Positions 24,112-31,680 of a stretch of 64,000 nt of DNA are shown one piece after another; position 1 is the stretch's first letter; the number at the start of each line of letters is the position of its first letter. This DNA is from Larkinella arboricola (GTDB taxonomy: Bacteria > Bacteroidota > Bacteroidia > Cytophagales > Spirosomataceae). The DNA lies in assembly GCF_003259745.1 (NCBI RefSeq), contig NZ_QLMC01000002.1, positions 186,001 to 250,000 of the forward strand, read 5' to 3'. The notes below the pieces were generated by a model. It did not search any database and had not been told where the DNA came from. It was given only the letters and a program-made list of their open reading frames with translations. Position numbers and translations under genes: made by a program.

Positions 24112-25374
24112 TTAGGAGAACTCCAAAGGGCGTTCGATGGGCATCGCGAACTGTTCTGCCAAACCGGTTAACTGATGCTGCATCATATTTTTCAGCGCGT
24201 GCCAGCCGGTATTCCACCGTTGAATTACGTTGAATTCACGCACCAGGGCCGGTTCTTTGGGCTGGTCAGGCTGCTCGTAATATTCCGGCATCCGGGCCGT
24301 CATCTGGCTGATGACGGCTTCAATGGACCCGTGCAGAATCAGCTCAGGCTCCGCTTTGGCCAACTGGATCAGGGCACGGCCCATAGAGGCTGTATAGAAA
24401 GCACAATCAATATCCTGATGGCGAACGGGCACACCGTCGTGCAGTCGCTGGAGTTTCACCCCGCCATCCTCCAGTTTGTCGGAGGCCGGTGGATGACCCG
24501 TCGGCTGCGGAAAGACCGTATCAATTTTGGCCTTGAACTTGTCCCACCAGGGCGGCTGTGGTCCTGTTCGCAGGGTATCGCAGAAAATGATTCGCTGGGG
24601 CAGGGTCGGCCTGTGCGGATTCATAACCAGCAGGGCCGTTCCCAGATGGCGATCATCGACTGCATGGCGTCGCTGAATGACAAAACACTGGGATTCATCG
24701 ATTCCCTGTTCACGGAATTGCTCGGTGAGGGTTCTCACCCGCCGAAGCGAATCCTCCATGTACCCTTCCGTGATGACGTGAACGGCCAACTGGGAAGGGG
24801 CCAGTGCCTCCCAGCGCAGTTGATGCGCCAGAATCGTTAGGGCCGTATTATCCGCCCGGCGGGTTCCAAAATACACACCGATATCCTCCGGGGCCACCTG
24901 GCCGGTTGCGTCGGTGAGCTGGATGGTATCGCCATAATCTCCCTGACGGCTGACGGGGCTATACCGGAACGGAACCGCCAGGTGCTCACGGGAAGCGGCT
25001 ATATTGTATATACGTCGCTCAAATTTGGCCAGCAGCGGCTCGTAGGCATCGCCCTGGAAGTAGACCTCATCAATGGGCCGAAGCAGGTGCCGGGCCAGAT
25101 TTTCCTGAGCGAGAATGCGTTCAAATGCGTCATCCCGGTGTTTGAAAAAACTGCGCAGCGCGCCGTGTTCAATAAAATCTTCTGTATCGGCGCTTCCTTC
25201 AAGGCTTTTGGGAGACACCGTTCCGTGTTCAATCCAGGCACGAAGAAAATCTTTAACGGCGGCATCAAAAGCCTCGTTGGCGGCCTGAGCCTGTTCAATG
25301 GAGTAGGGCTGACGGCATGTTAAGGTAGTAGCGGGGCTATATAGGTTGAAAGCAGCCCCCAGTGCCATAATCAT
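24112..25374 (-). CDS. Predicted CE-clan (Ulp1/YopJ-like) cysteine peptidase or acetyltransferase
   Basis: 420 aa, no signal peptide, no transmembrane segment. I see the order of catalytic landmarks used by clan CE enzymes: a histidine entering a hydrophobic strand (H243 in RHLGTALLVMNP), an acidic residue ending the next strand (D266 in RIIFCDTL), then glutamine and nucleophile cysteine (Q320 and C324 in VRHQDIDCAFYTASMGRAL). That matches the H-W...YDSL...Q..DCG scheme of Ulp1 and YopJ. The 240 N-terminal residues are mainly helical and unfamiliar (DEVYFQGDAYEPLLAKFERR). It is a single-gene unit flanked by sensor kinases. Such enzymes in bacteria are mostly host-directed effectors, which would be surprising here; ORFan status is the alternative. 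Confidence 0.6.
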   Translation of the reverse strand: MIMALGAAFNLYSPATTLTCRQPYSIEQAQAANEAFDAAVKDFLRAWIEHGTVSPKSLEGSADTEDFIEHGALRSFFKHRDDAFERILAQENLARHLLRPIDEVYFQGDAYEPLLAKFERRIYNIAASREHLAVPFRYSPVSRQGDYGDTIQLTDATGQVAPEDIGVYFGTRRADNTALTILAHQLRWEALAPSQLAVHVITEGYMEDSLRRVRTLTEQFREQGIDESQCFVIQRRHAVDDRHLGTALLVMNPHRPTLPQRIIFCDTLRTGPQPPWWDKFKAKIDTVFPQPTGHPPASDKLEDGGVKLQRLHDGVPVRHQDIDCAFYTASMGRALIQLAKAEPELILHGSIEAVISQMTARMPEYYEQPDQPKEPALVREFNVIQRWNTGWHALKNMMQHQLTGLAEQFAMPIERPLEFS

Positions 25375-25773
25375 TGACTGGTTTTCTGGTACAGTTTAGT
25401 TAGGTGAAGTATAAGTAATCAACACAGATCGTAGGCTGAGAAGTTTCCTGATGCTGGGCTTTCGTGCCTACAAGATAAAGAAAATAAAACGTCTTTCAAT
25501 GGGCCGTTTTAATCACTTTTTGCACCAACTAATTTCTGGTCATTTCGGGCAGGACCGATGCCCTTCCGCCCGCTTCAACTGTCGGTGTAGTGAGTCAATT
25601 TTTATCCGCCAGTGACCCATCCTTTAATGGCACTGTTTCTGTTTTTTTTCGGGCTTGAACAGGACTTTCAAAAAACACTCGTATCGGTAGCGAACCTGAA
25701 CCTGAAATTTCAGGCGGGGATCCGTGGAGTTTGAAGCAAGTTTTTAACTTGCGGTATCAACTTCAACTTCAAG
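25375..25773. other. Intergenic region between divergent genes, 399 bp
   Basis: Separates the CE-clan candidate (-) from the PAS kinase (+). No ORF of coding quality, tRNA or convincing TAnnTTTG promoter was found. There is a run of eight T near 25649 and a palindromic AAGTTTTTAACTTG-like stretch near 25736. Nothing further can be supported. Confidence 0.5.
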
Positions 25774-27033
25774 ATGAGTGAAGCTAGCAAACCCTTTGAT
25801 AGGAAAGGGCTTACCGAACGGTTAGATATAGATTTTGCGTTGCAGGCGGCCGGTCTGGGTGTCTGGGAAGTAGACCCCGTTACGAACCGGGTTCAGTGGG
25901 ACGATCGCTGTCGGGAGCTGTTTGGCATCAGCAAGGCCAACCAGTTTGCTTTTGATGAAACCCTGAATTACGTTTACCCGGACGATGTAAGCCGGATCGA
26001 GCAGGCCGTCCAGCAGGCCATGAAGCCGGAATCGGGGGGAATTTATAAAGTTATTTACCGTACGATTCGGGAAGACGGCGCAATCCGGTGGATTCGGTCG
26101 ACGGGCCGGAGCTATTTCAACGAAGCAGGACAGGTTGTGCGGTTTGCCGGGGTGGTTCAGGATGTTACCGAAGAGATGATCAACCGCCAGAAGCTGGAAG
26201 AAAGCGAAGAACGGTATCGGACGCTGTCGGCCCAGTTGGAGCAGCAGGTGCAGGAACGAACCCAGGAACTGGCGGCAACAAACGATAATCTGGCCGAATC
26301 GAACCAGCTCCTGAGTACTATCAACCTGAATCTGGAACAGTTTGCCTATGTGGCCTCCCACGACTTGCAGGAACCCCTGCGCAAGGTCCAGCAGTTCGGT
26401 GATGTGCTCAAAAGTCAGTATGCCAGCCAGTTGGGGGCGGGGGTTGCGTACCTGGATCGTATGCGGTCTGCGGCCAGCCGGATGTCGGCGCTCATCCGGG
26501 ATTTGCTGACCTTTTCCCGAATCTCCACCCAGAAGGAGTCGATGGATGCCGTGTCGTTAAACCGGGTTATTGATTCCGTGCTGACGGATCTGGAATTGAC
26601 CATCGGAGAGACGGGGGCCATCATCGACGTCGATCGGTTGCCGACGATTCACGGAGATTCTCTCCAGTTGGGGCAGTTATTTCAGAATCTGCTGAGTAAT
26701 GCCCTGAAGTTTCACCAGACGGGTCGGTCACCTCAAATCAGGATTCGTTACCGGGCGGTAGCAGCCAACGATCTTCCCACTGGCCTTCGACCCACCCGGG
26801 CAGCGGCCCGCTATCACTGTCTGGAGGTGTCGGACAACGGTATTGGTTTTGACGAAAAGTACGCCAATCAGATTTTTCAGGTTTTCCAGCGGCTACACGG
26901 CAGAAGCCAGTACGAGGGCACCGGTATTGGGCTGGCCATCTGCCAGAAAGTGGTTGACAACCACGGGGGCGCTATTGCCGCCCGGAGCCAGCCGGGCGAA
27001 GGGGCAACGTTTAGCCTTTATTTGCCCGCTTAG
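25774..27033 (+). CDS. PAS domain sensor histidine kinase
   Basis: 419 aa, no transmembrane segment, so cytoplasmic. A PAS domain with PAC motif spans about 18-135 (LGVWEVDPVTNRVQWDDR ... FAGVVQDVTEE). A coiled coil (about 138-185) leads to the HisKA phospho-acceptor H196 in FAYVASHDLQEPLRKV. The HATPase shows LFQNLLSNALKFH, the G1 box EVSDNGIGFD and the G2 box YEGTGIGLAICQKVV. This is the phytochrome-like SHDLQEPLR class common in Bacteroidota. No response regulator is adjacent. A terminator overlaps the stop codon. Confidence 0.92.
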   Translation: MSEASKPFDRKGLTERLDIDFALQAAGLGVWEVDPVTNRVQWDDRCRELFGISKANQFAFDETLNYVYPDDVSRIEQAVQQAMKPESGGIYKVIYRTIREDGAIRWIRSTGRSYFNEAGQVVRFAGVVQDVTEEMINRQKLEESEERYRTLSAQLEQQVQERTQELAATNDNLAESNQLLSTINLNLEQFAYVASHDLQEPLRKVQQFGDVLKSQYASQLGAGVAYLDRMRSAASRMSALIRDLLTFSRISTQKESMDAVSLNRVIDSVLTDLELTIGETGAIIDVDRLPTIHGDSLQLGQLFQNLLSNALKFHQTGRSPQIRIRYRAVAANDLPTGLRPTRAAARYHCLEVSDNGIGFDEKYANQIFQVFQRLHGRSQYEGTGIGLAICQKVVDNHGGAIAARSQPGEGATFSLYLPA

Positions 27034-27054
27034 CACCGACGGCGGGCTTCTTTT
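27024..27054 (+). terminator. Intrinsic terminator overlapping the kinase stop codon
   Basis: GCCCGC (27024-27029) pairs with GCGGGC (27042-27047), followed by TTCTTTT. The TAG stop (27031-27033) lies in the loop. Confidence 0.7.
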
Positions 27055-27137
27055 GTTGATAAAATCGCTTTAACGGCCAAACGCTTTGGTCAGTTTACGG
27101 TTACATAGGTAGTTACTTGTTATTAACTCCACAACCT

Positions 27138-28082
27138 ATGAATCGTTCTCTGCTCTTTCTGGGGCTGGTTTTTGCCGTTTGCAGTGCTTGCTTAAAAGAC
27201 CATATTATTGATCCGATTGATGTTCAGCAGGAAAGCTATATTATTCCGGGAAACACCTTTTTTCCGGAAGGAATCGCCTACGACGACAAACAGGGCGTTT
27301 TTTATACGGGCAGTATTGGCAACGGAGACATTCTGAAAGTGGATGTTCAAACCGGTGCCAGCAGTTTGTTTGCTTCCGGTGCGGCTCAGGGCCGACCCAC
27401 CTGTAATGGTCTGAAGCTGGACGCTCAGGGGCGTTTATGGGTTTGCGGGGGCACCCAGAATAAAATTCAGGTTCTCAACCCCGACGGTTCGTTACTGAAA
27501 AGCTGGGACCTGACGGCTTTTGCGCCCACCGGCTTTATCAACGACTGCGTGCTGGACGGGCAATATGTCTACTTCACGGATTCGTGGAATAAGCACATCT
27601 ACCGAACCAGTGTGGCCCCCGCCCAGCCGGGGGATATGGAACAGTGGCTCACCTTTACCGACCAGCAGATTCCGTATACACCCAATGCCGTCAACGCCAA
27701 CGGTATTGTCATTACTCCGGAAGGCGGGTACCTGATCGTGGTGGTATCCTCCTTCGGTAAATTATACCGTATTGACATTCAGCACAAAACCATTAGTGAA
27801 ATTCAGTTGGATGCACCCGTGAATGCCGGTGACGGCTTGTGGCTGGAGAACGGTATTCTGTACGTTTCGAGAAATGCCGTGAACAGGATTTTTCCCGTGA
27901 CCCTCATCAATAATTATTCGCAGGGAAGCGTCGGCTCCGGTTTTGGCGACAATCTGCTGTTTAACACCACGATGGCCAAGGCCGGTCCTTATTTTCTGGT
28001 GGTCAACGGTCAGCTGAACCGTCGAACGGGGCCAAACCAACCGGTCTTACCTTTTACGGTTTCGCGGGTAACCATTCCGTAA
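27138..28082 (+). CDS. SMP-30/gluconolactonase-like beta-propeller lipoprotein
   Basis: 314 aa from ATG at 27138; a TTG 21 bp upstream is less likely. The N-terminus MNRSLLFLGLVFAVCSACLK looks like a lipoprotein signal with an imperfect lipobox. Propeller strands recur: FFPEGIAYDDKQGVFYTGSI, GLKLDAQGRLWVCGGTQNKI, INDCVLDGQYVYFTDSW, NGIVITPEGGYLIVV, NAGDGLWLENGILYVSRN. This matches SMP-30/LRE-like proteins (lactonases and non-enzymatic propellers). The metal-binding glutamate/asparagine positions are plausible (E in FPEGIAYD, N in PNAVNANGIV), but activity is not certain. Confidence 0.82.
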   Translation: MNRSLLFLGLVFAVCSACLKDHIIDPIDVQQESYIIPGNTFFPEGIAYDDKQGVFYTGSIGNGDILKVDVQTGASSLFASGAAQGRPTCNGLKLDAQGRLWVCGGTQNKIQVLNPDGSLLKSWDLTAFAPTGFINDCVLDGQYVYFTDSWNKHIYRTSVAPAQPGDMEQWLTFTDQQIPYTPNAVNANGIVITPEGGYLIVVVSSFGKLYRIDIQHKTISEIQLDAPVNAGDGLWLENGILYVSRNAVNRIFPVTLINNYSQGSVGSGFGDNLLFNTTMAKAGPYFLVVNGQLNRRTGPNQPVLPFTVSRVTIP

Positions 28083-28141
28083 ATACTGCGCCTAATCAGC
28101 AGCTCCCGGCATGAGTTCCGATGGAACTTTCGGATCGGACG

Positions 28142-29266
28142 TTATTGGTTGAAGACTACCGCCAGATGTTTCTCCAGTTCGGAGCCGTGCAGCCCTTTAC
28201 GGATTACATAGCCTTCTTTATCAATCAGCAGGTTGATGGGAAGGGAACCGTTTCCGTATTGCGTACCGACCATGTTGCGGGAGCCGACCCGGTCGGTGAG
28301 CTGGGTCCAGGGTAAACCCGCTTTTTGCAGGGCTTTTTTCCAGGCATCCGTGTCTTCGTCCACCGAAATGCTGATAATCTGGAGTCCTTTGTCCTTGTAT
28401 TGCTTGTAAAGAGATTTAAGCCGGTTGTGTTCCTGGCGGCAGTGATCGCACCAGCTCGCCCAGAAATCAATCAGGACGACGTTGCCCTTATAGTTGAGCA
28501 GACTAACGGGTCTATCCTGTTTATCGGCCAGAATCAGGTCAGGAATATATTGCCGGGGTTCAGGCTTGCGCTCAGGGTTAAAAAATATCCGATTGTGAAT
28601 TCTAATCCCGACCGAATGCTGCTGGAGTGAGAAATCCAGATGATTCCACAAGTGCCTGGCTTTTTCGTTAGGAATGTCCGGGATGATTGAGTTTAATTCA
28701 AAAAGACTGACCAGCGAACCGGGATGATAATCGATAAAATCTGCCTTTATAGCCCTTATCTCCTGCAATAGAGATTCGTATTCCTGTCTGTAAATACGTG
28801 TATTCGCGGTATCTCCTTTCTGGGCGGATTTGATGATTAACCGCCTGAGTTCATTTTGTCTTTTTAAAGGTGTTTCGAGCATCTTATCCCACAACAACTG
28901 ATCACGTAAAGCCGGTGATCCTACAATTGACAACTGGTTGAGTGAGTCGGTATGGCCGATAACGGTAATTGGGTTCGAATCCAAAAGGAAGGATTTAGAC
29001 TGTGCACTCCCATCATCCTTAAAAGCAACGGTATAATAATTTGCTTCGCCCAGAACTCCCCGAAACGAGAAATGACCATCGGCCGAAACACACGAATCGG
29101 CCTTAGAACCGAACGGAGCGCTGGCCGACTGGAACTGGGTCAGCAGATAAACCGTACGCCCTTTCAGGTTGGTCAAATACCCTTTGATGGAATACCGGGC
29201 GGCAGGCGCCTGAGCAAAAGCGGCTTCGGCCAGCAAAAGGGCGGCAAATAGCGTAAACAGACGCAT
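28142..29266 (-). CDS. TlpA-like thiol-disulfide oxidoreductase with DUF4369 domain
   Basis: 374 aa. Signal peptide MRLFTLFAALLLAEAAFAQA; N-terminal DUF4369-like beta domain (YSIKGYLTNLKGRTVYLLTQ); helical linker; C-terminal thioredoxin fold from about residue 240. The active site is WCDHC in VVLIDFWASWCDHCRQEHN, preceded by the TlpA/AhpC type strand. The cis-proline loop is SLPINLLID. It is predicted periplasmic and used to reduce protein disulfides or in cytochrome maturation. It stands alone between two rightward genes. Confidence 0.9.
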   Translation of the reverse strand: MRLFTLFAALLLAEAAFAQAPAARYSIKGYLTNLKGRTVYLLTQFQSASAPFGSKADSCVSADGHFSFRGVLGEANYYTVAFKDDGSAQSKSFLLDSNPITVIGHTDSLNQLSIVGSPALRDQLLWDKMLETPLKRQNELRRLIIKSAQKGDTANTRIYRQEYESLLQEIRAIKADFIDYHPGSLVSLFELNSIIPDIPNEKARHLWNHLDFSLQQHSVGIRIHNRIFFNPERKPEPRQYIPDLILADKQDRPVSLLNYKGNVVLIDFWASWCDHCRQEHNRLKSLYKQYKDKGLQIISISVDEDTDAWKKALQKAGLPWTQLTDRVGSRNMVGTQYGNGSLPINLLIDKEGYVIRKGLHGSELEKHLAVVFNQ

Positions 29267-29416
29267 ATCGTTCTCATTTGCAGTGAAGTAGTAAGTTAAA
29301 TTATATTTTTCTAAAATTCAACGATATTTATAGTTTATGTATTATTTTTAGCCATTATAGTACCGTATAAATTTCAAGACAGTATGTGAATAGCCAACGT
29401 CTAACCATTTTTTTCC

Positions 29417-29968
29417 ATGAAACCGACTAAGAAAACGTTTCGAAAATCCAGTTTGTTGAGCAGAGCCGTTGCTCTGATGACTCTGTTAACGATGATGCAA
29501 TGCCAGTCCACTAGCGAGGTTTTGGAAGAACCCGAGGGATGGCCTAAAGACGGATTTCCAAAGTGGAATACGTATCAGCCGCTGGACCAGCTTTCGAGCC
29601 TGTCGGGGTCCGTCCGGATTCGGCTGGAACCGCACGGTAGCATCCGGGCAAAAGTCTATTCGAAAGGCGCAGAGCAGTTTGAATATATTCTGGACCGCGA
29701 AAAACCGCAGCAACTACTAACAAAAAATATCAGGAAAGCCGACGTGCATCTGTTAAGGATAAATGAAGACCGCAGGTTTATCGTCGGCATAGCAATTGAC
29801 GATCTGGAAACCGGTCAGCGGTATGTGCTGGATCCGGGGCAGAGGAGCTGTCCATGGGCTCGTGAACAGACGAAGCAACTACCGGACCTGGCTAAAAAAA
29901 CGGTTGTAATTGATGGGTATGGTGGCTCATTTACCCAGGACCCGATGCGGTTTGAAGACCCTCTTTAA
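29417..29968 (+). CDS. Hypothetical membrane-associated or secreted protein
   Basis: 183 aa. A basic N-terminus (MKPTKKTFRKSSLLSRAVAL) precedes a hydrophobic stretch ending MMQCQST, possibly a poor lipobox. The mature part is hydrophilic (LSSLSGSVRIRLEPHGSIRA, RRFIVGIAIDDLETGQRYVL) with one further cysteine. The stop shares a palindromic TTAA with the stop of the convergent kynureninase gene. No family recognised. Confidence 0.6.
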   Translation: MKPTKKTFRKSSLLSRAVALMTLLTMMQCQSTSEVLEEPEGWPKDGFPKWNTYQPLDQLSSLSGSVRIRLEPHGSIRAKVYSKGAEQFEYILDREKPQQLLTKNIRKADVHLLRINEDRRFIVGIAIDDLETGQRYVLDPGQRSCPWAREQTKQLPDLAKKTVVIDGYGGSFTQDPMRFEDPL

Positions 29969-31215
29969 GCCTCCCGAAATACCTGCCCAACCCGCCAGAC
30001 CTCCTCAAACGTGTTATACAGCGGGGCTGGTGCCAGCCGGATGCAGTTGGGTTCGCGCCAGTCGCCGATGATGCCCTGTTCGGTAAGTCGGTTAAAGACG
30101 GCTTTCCCGTCGTTTTCGATCAGGAGCGACAATTGGCAGCCGCGTTCTGCCGGGTTGACGGGCGTCATGATTTTGAGCGGATGGCCGGATTGCTTTAACA
30201 CAAATTCCAGAAAACCCGTCAGGCGTTCGCTTTTCTGCCGCAGGGCTTCCATTCCGGCTTCGTCGGTAATCTGCAAAGCCGTGTGGTGGACGGCCATTGC
30301 CAGAACGGTTGGCGTACTAAGCTGCCAGCCGTCGGCCCCGGCCATCGGACTAAACCCTTTGGTCATATCGAACCGCCGGGTTTCGTCGTAGCCCCACCAG
30401 CCCGCCAGTCGGGGCAGGGCGGCACGGTGATGTTTTTCGTGAACAAAAATACCGGATACGCCCCCCGGTCCGGAGTTGAGGTATTTATAGGAACACCAGA
30501 AGGCAAAATCGACACCCCAGTCGTGCAGTTGCAGCGGCACGTTGCCGACGGCATGGGCCAGGTCAAAACCCACCAGAATACCGTGCGCACGGGCTTTTCG
30601 CGCAATAGCCGCCATATCAAACACCTGACCGGTGTAGTAATGCAAGCCGCTCATCAGGACCAGCGCCAGCGAATCCCGATGCTCTTCGATGGCCGCCAGC
30701 ATATCCTCCGTGCGCCAGGTATGTTCGTCTGTTCGGGGAAAAACTTCAATGAGGGCATCGGCAGGATTCAGACCACGGGTTTGCAGATGCGTTTCGAGGG
30801 CGTATTGATCGGACGGAAAATCTCCGCCAATGGTCAGAATCCGGGTGCGCCCGGCCTGGGGCCGGTAAAACGAGGTCAGCAGCAGGTGCAGGTTGACCGT
30901 CAGGTTGTTCATCGGACAAACTTCCGACGGCAGAGCGCCCACAATCTGCGCCAGCGGCTGCTTGCAGCGTTGGTGAACGGTCAGCCACGGATTTTCTCCT
31001 TCAAACCAGCCTTCCACCCCGTGCTGCTGCCAGATGCCCAACTCCCGATCCAGCGCCTGCCGCACGGTTTTGGGTTGTAACCCCAGCGAATTGCCACACA
31101 AATAAATCAGCGGCTCCCCGTTGCGCTCGGGAATATGAAACCGATCACGGTACGACCGAAGCGGATCGGCCTGATCAAGCCGCCGGGCAAACGCTAAAGA
31201 ATTCTCAAAAAGCAT
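29965..31215 (-). CDS. kynU: Kynureninase
   Basis: 416 aa, the standard length. This PLP enzyme splits kynurenine (or 3-hydroxykynurenine) into anthranilate (or 3-hydroxyanthranilate) and alanine. Signatures: IYLCGNSLGLQPKTV near the N-terminus, MNNLTVNLHLLLTSFYRP, GGDFPSDQYAL, GFDLAHAVGNVPL and the PLP-lysine motif FAFWCSYKYLNSGPGG. The C-terminal RLAPAPLYNTFEEVW is also typical. No other kynurenine or quinolinate gene is close. The gene follows an HMA gene across a heptad-repeat hairpin element. Confidence 0.96.
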   Translation of the reverse strand: MLFENSLAFARRLDQADPLRSYRDRFHIPERNGEPLIYLCGNSLGLQPKTVRQALDRELGIWQQHGVEGWFEGENPWLTVHQRCKQPLAQIVGALPSEVCPMNNLTVNLHLLLTSFYRPQAGRTRILTIGGDFPSDQYALETHLQTRGLNPADALIEVFPRTDEHTWRTEDMLAAIEEHRDSLALVLMSGLHYYTGQVFDMAAIARKARAHGILVGFDLAHAVGNVPLQLHDWGVDFAFWCSYKYLNSGPGGVSGIFVHEKHHRAALPRLAGWWGYDETRRFDMTKGFSPMAGADGWQLSTPTVLAMAVHHTALQITDEAGMEALRQKSERLTGFLEFVLKQSGHPLKIMTPVNPAERGCQLSLLIENDGKAVFNRLTEQGIIGDWREPNCIRLAPAPLYNTFEEVWRVGQVFREA

Positions 31216-31221
31216 AGCTTT

Positions 31222-31299
31222 TTAGTGAAGAGTTAAGAATGATGAGTTATGAGTTGGCTGACGCACTTCACTCATAACTCATCATTCTTAACTCCTCCT
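31222..31299. repeat. Palindromic heptad-repeat element, copy 2
   Basis: Heptads AAGAGTT, AAGAATG, ATGAGTT, ATGAGTT, centre GGCTGACGCACTTC, returning ACTCATA, ACTCATC, ATTCTTA, ACTC. The stem is 25 bp and perfect (31230-31254 with 31270-31294), 15-nt loop. It fills nearly all the space between the HMA gene stop and the kynU start on the minus strand. The centre is nearly the same as in copy 1. Confidence 0.88.
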
Positions 31300-31647
31300 T
31301 CAATGATGTCCGCCTTTTTTGCAGCAGGAGGGGAGTTTGGCGTAGCCTTTTTCGTCGGCGGTTACCTCATCGGCATCGTAGCCGGTTTTGGAAATGTTGG
31401 CTTTGATCCGGGTCACGTCGGTTTTCTTCGGGTTGTATTTCACCGTCACAACTTTGTCCTTCAGGTTCAGGCTTGATTCCTTGACGCCTTTTTCAAACGC
31501 CAGATTTCGCTCGATGCGCTCCTTGCACATGGAACAGATGGCCGAGGTTTTGATTTTGACTTCCTTTTCGTTGTCGTCGCCCGCCTGAACGGTGATACCA
31601 ACAACCAGAAACAACAGGGTAAGAAGTCCGGCTAAGTAATTTTTCAT
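31300..31647 (-). CDS. Secreted heavy-metal-associated (HMA) domain protein, MerP/CopZ-like
   Basis: 115 aa. Signal peptide MKNYLAGLLTLLFLVVGITV, then one HMA ferredoxin-like domain. The metal motif is CSMC in TSAICSMCKERIERNL. The tail SCCKKGGHH adds a vicinal Cys pair and histidines, a further metal site. It is predicted to scavenge or shuttle copper (or mercury/zinc) in the periplasm. It is the last gene of the leftward metal locus, 33 bp after the Met-rich outer-membrane protein. Confidence 0.88.
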   Translation of the reverse strand: MKNYLAGLLTLLFLVVGITVQAGDDNEKEVKIKTSAICSMCKERIERNLAFEKGVKESSLNLKDKVVTVKYNPKKTDVTRIKANISKTGYDADEVTADEKGYAKLPSCCKKGGHH

Positions 31648-31680
31648 TGCTATCGTGAGTTTTTGTTAAAGCGTATCGGT

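Noticed and set aside
29417-29968. Possible anti-sigma factor or lipoprotein assignment
   Set aside because: No transmembrane/anti-sigma pattern and only a poor lipobox; left as hypothetical.
30283-31080. 265-codon open frame on the plus strand
   Set aside because: Antisense to kynureninase; no domain-like features.
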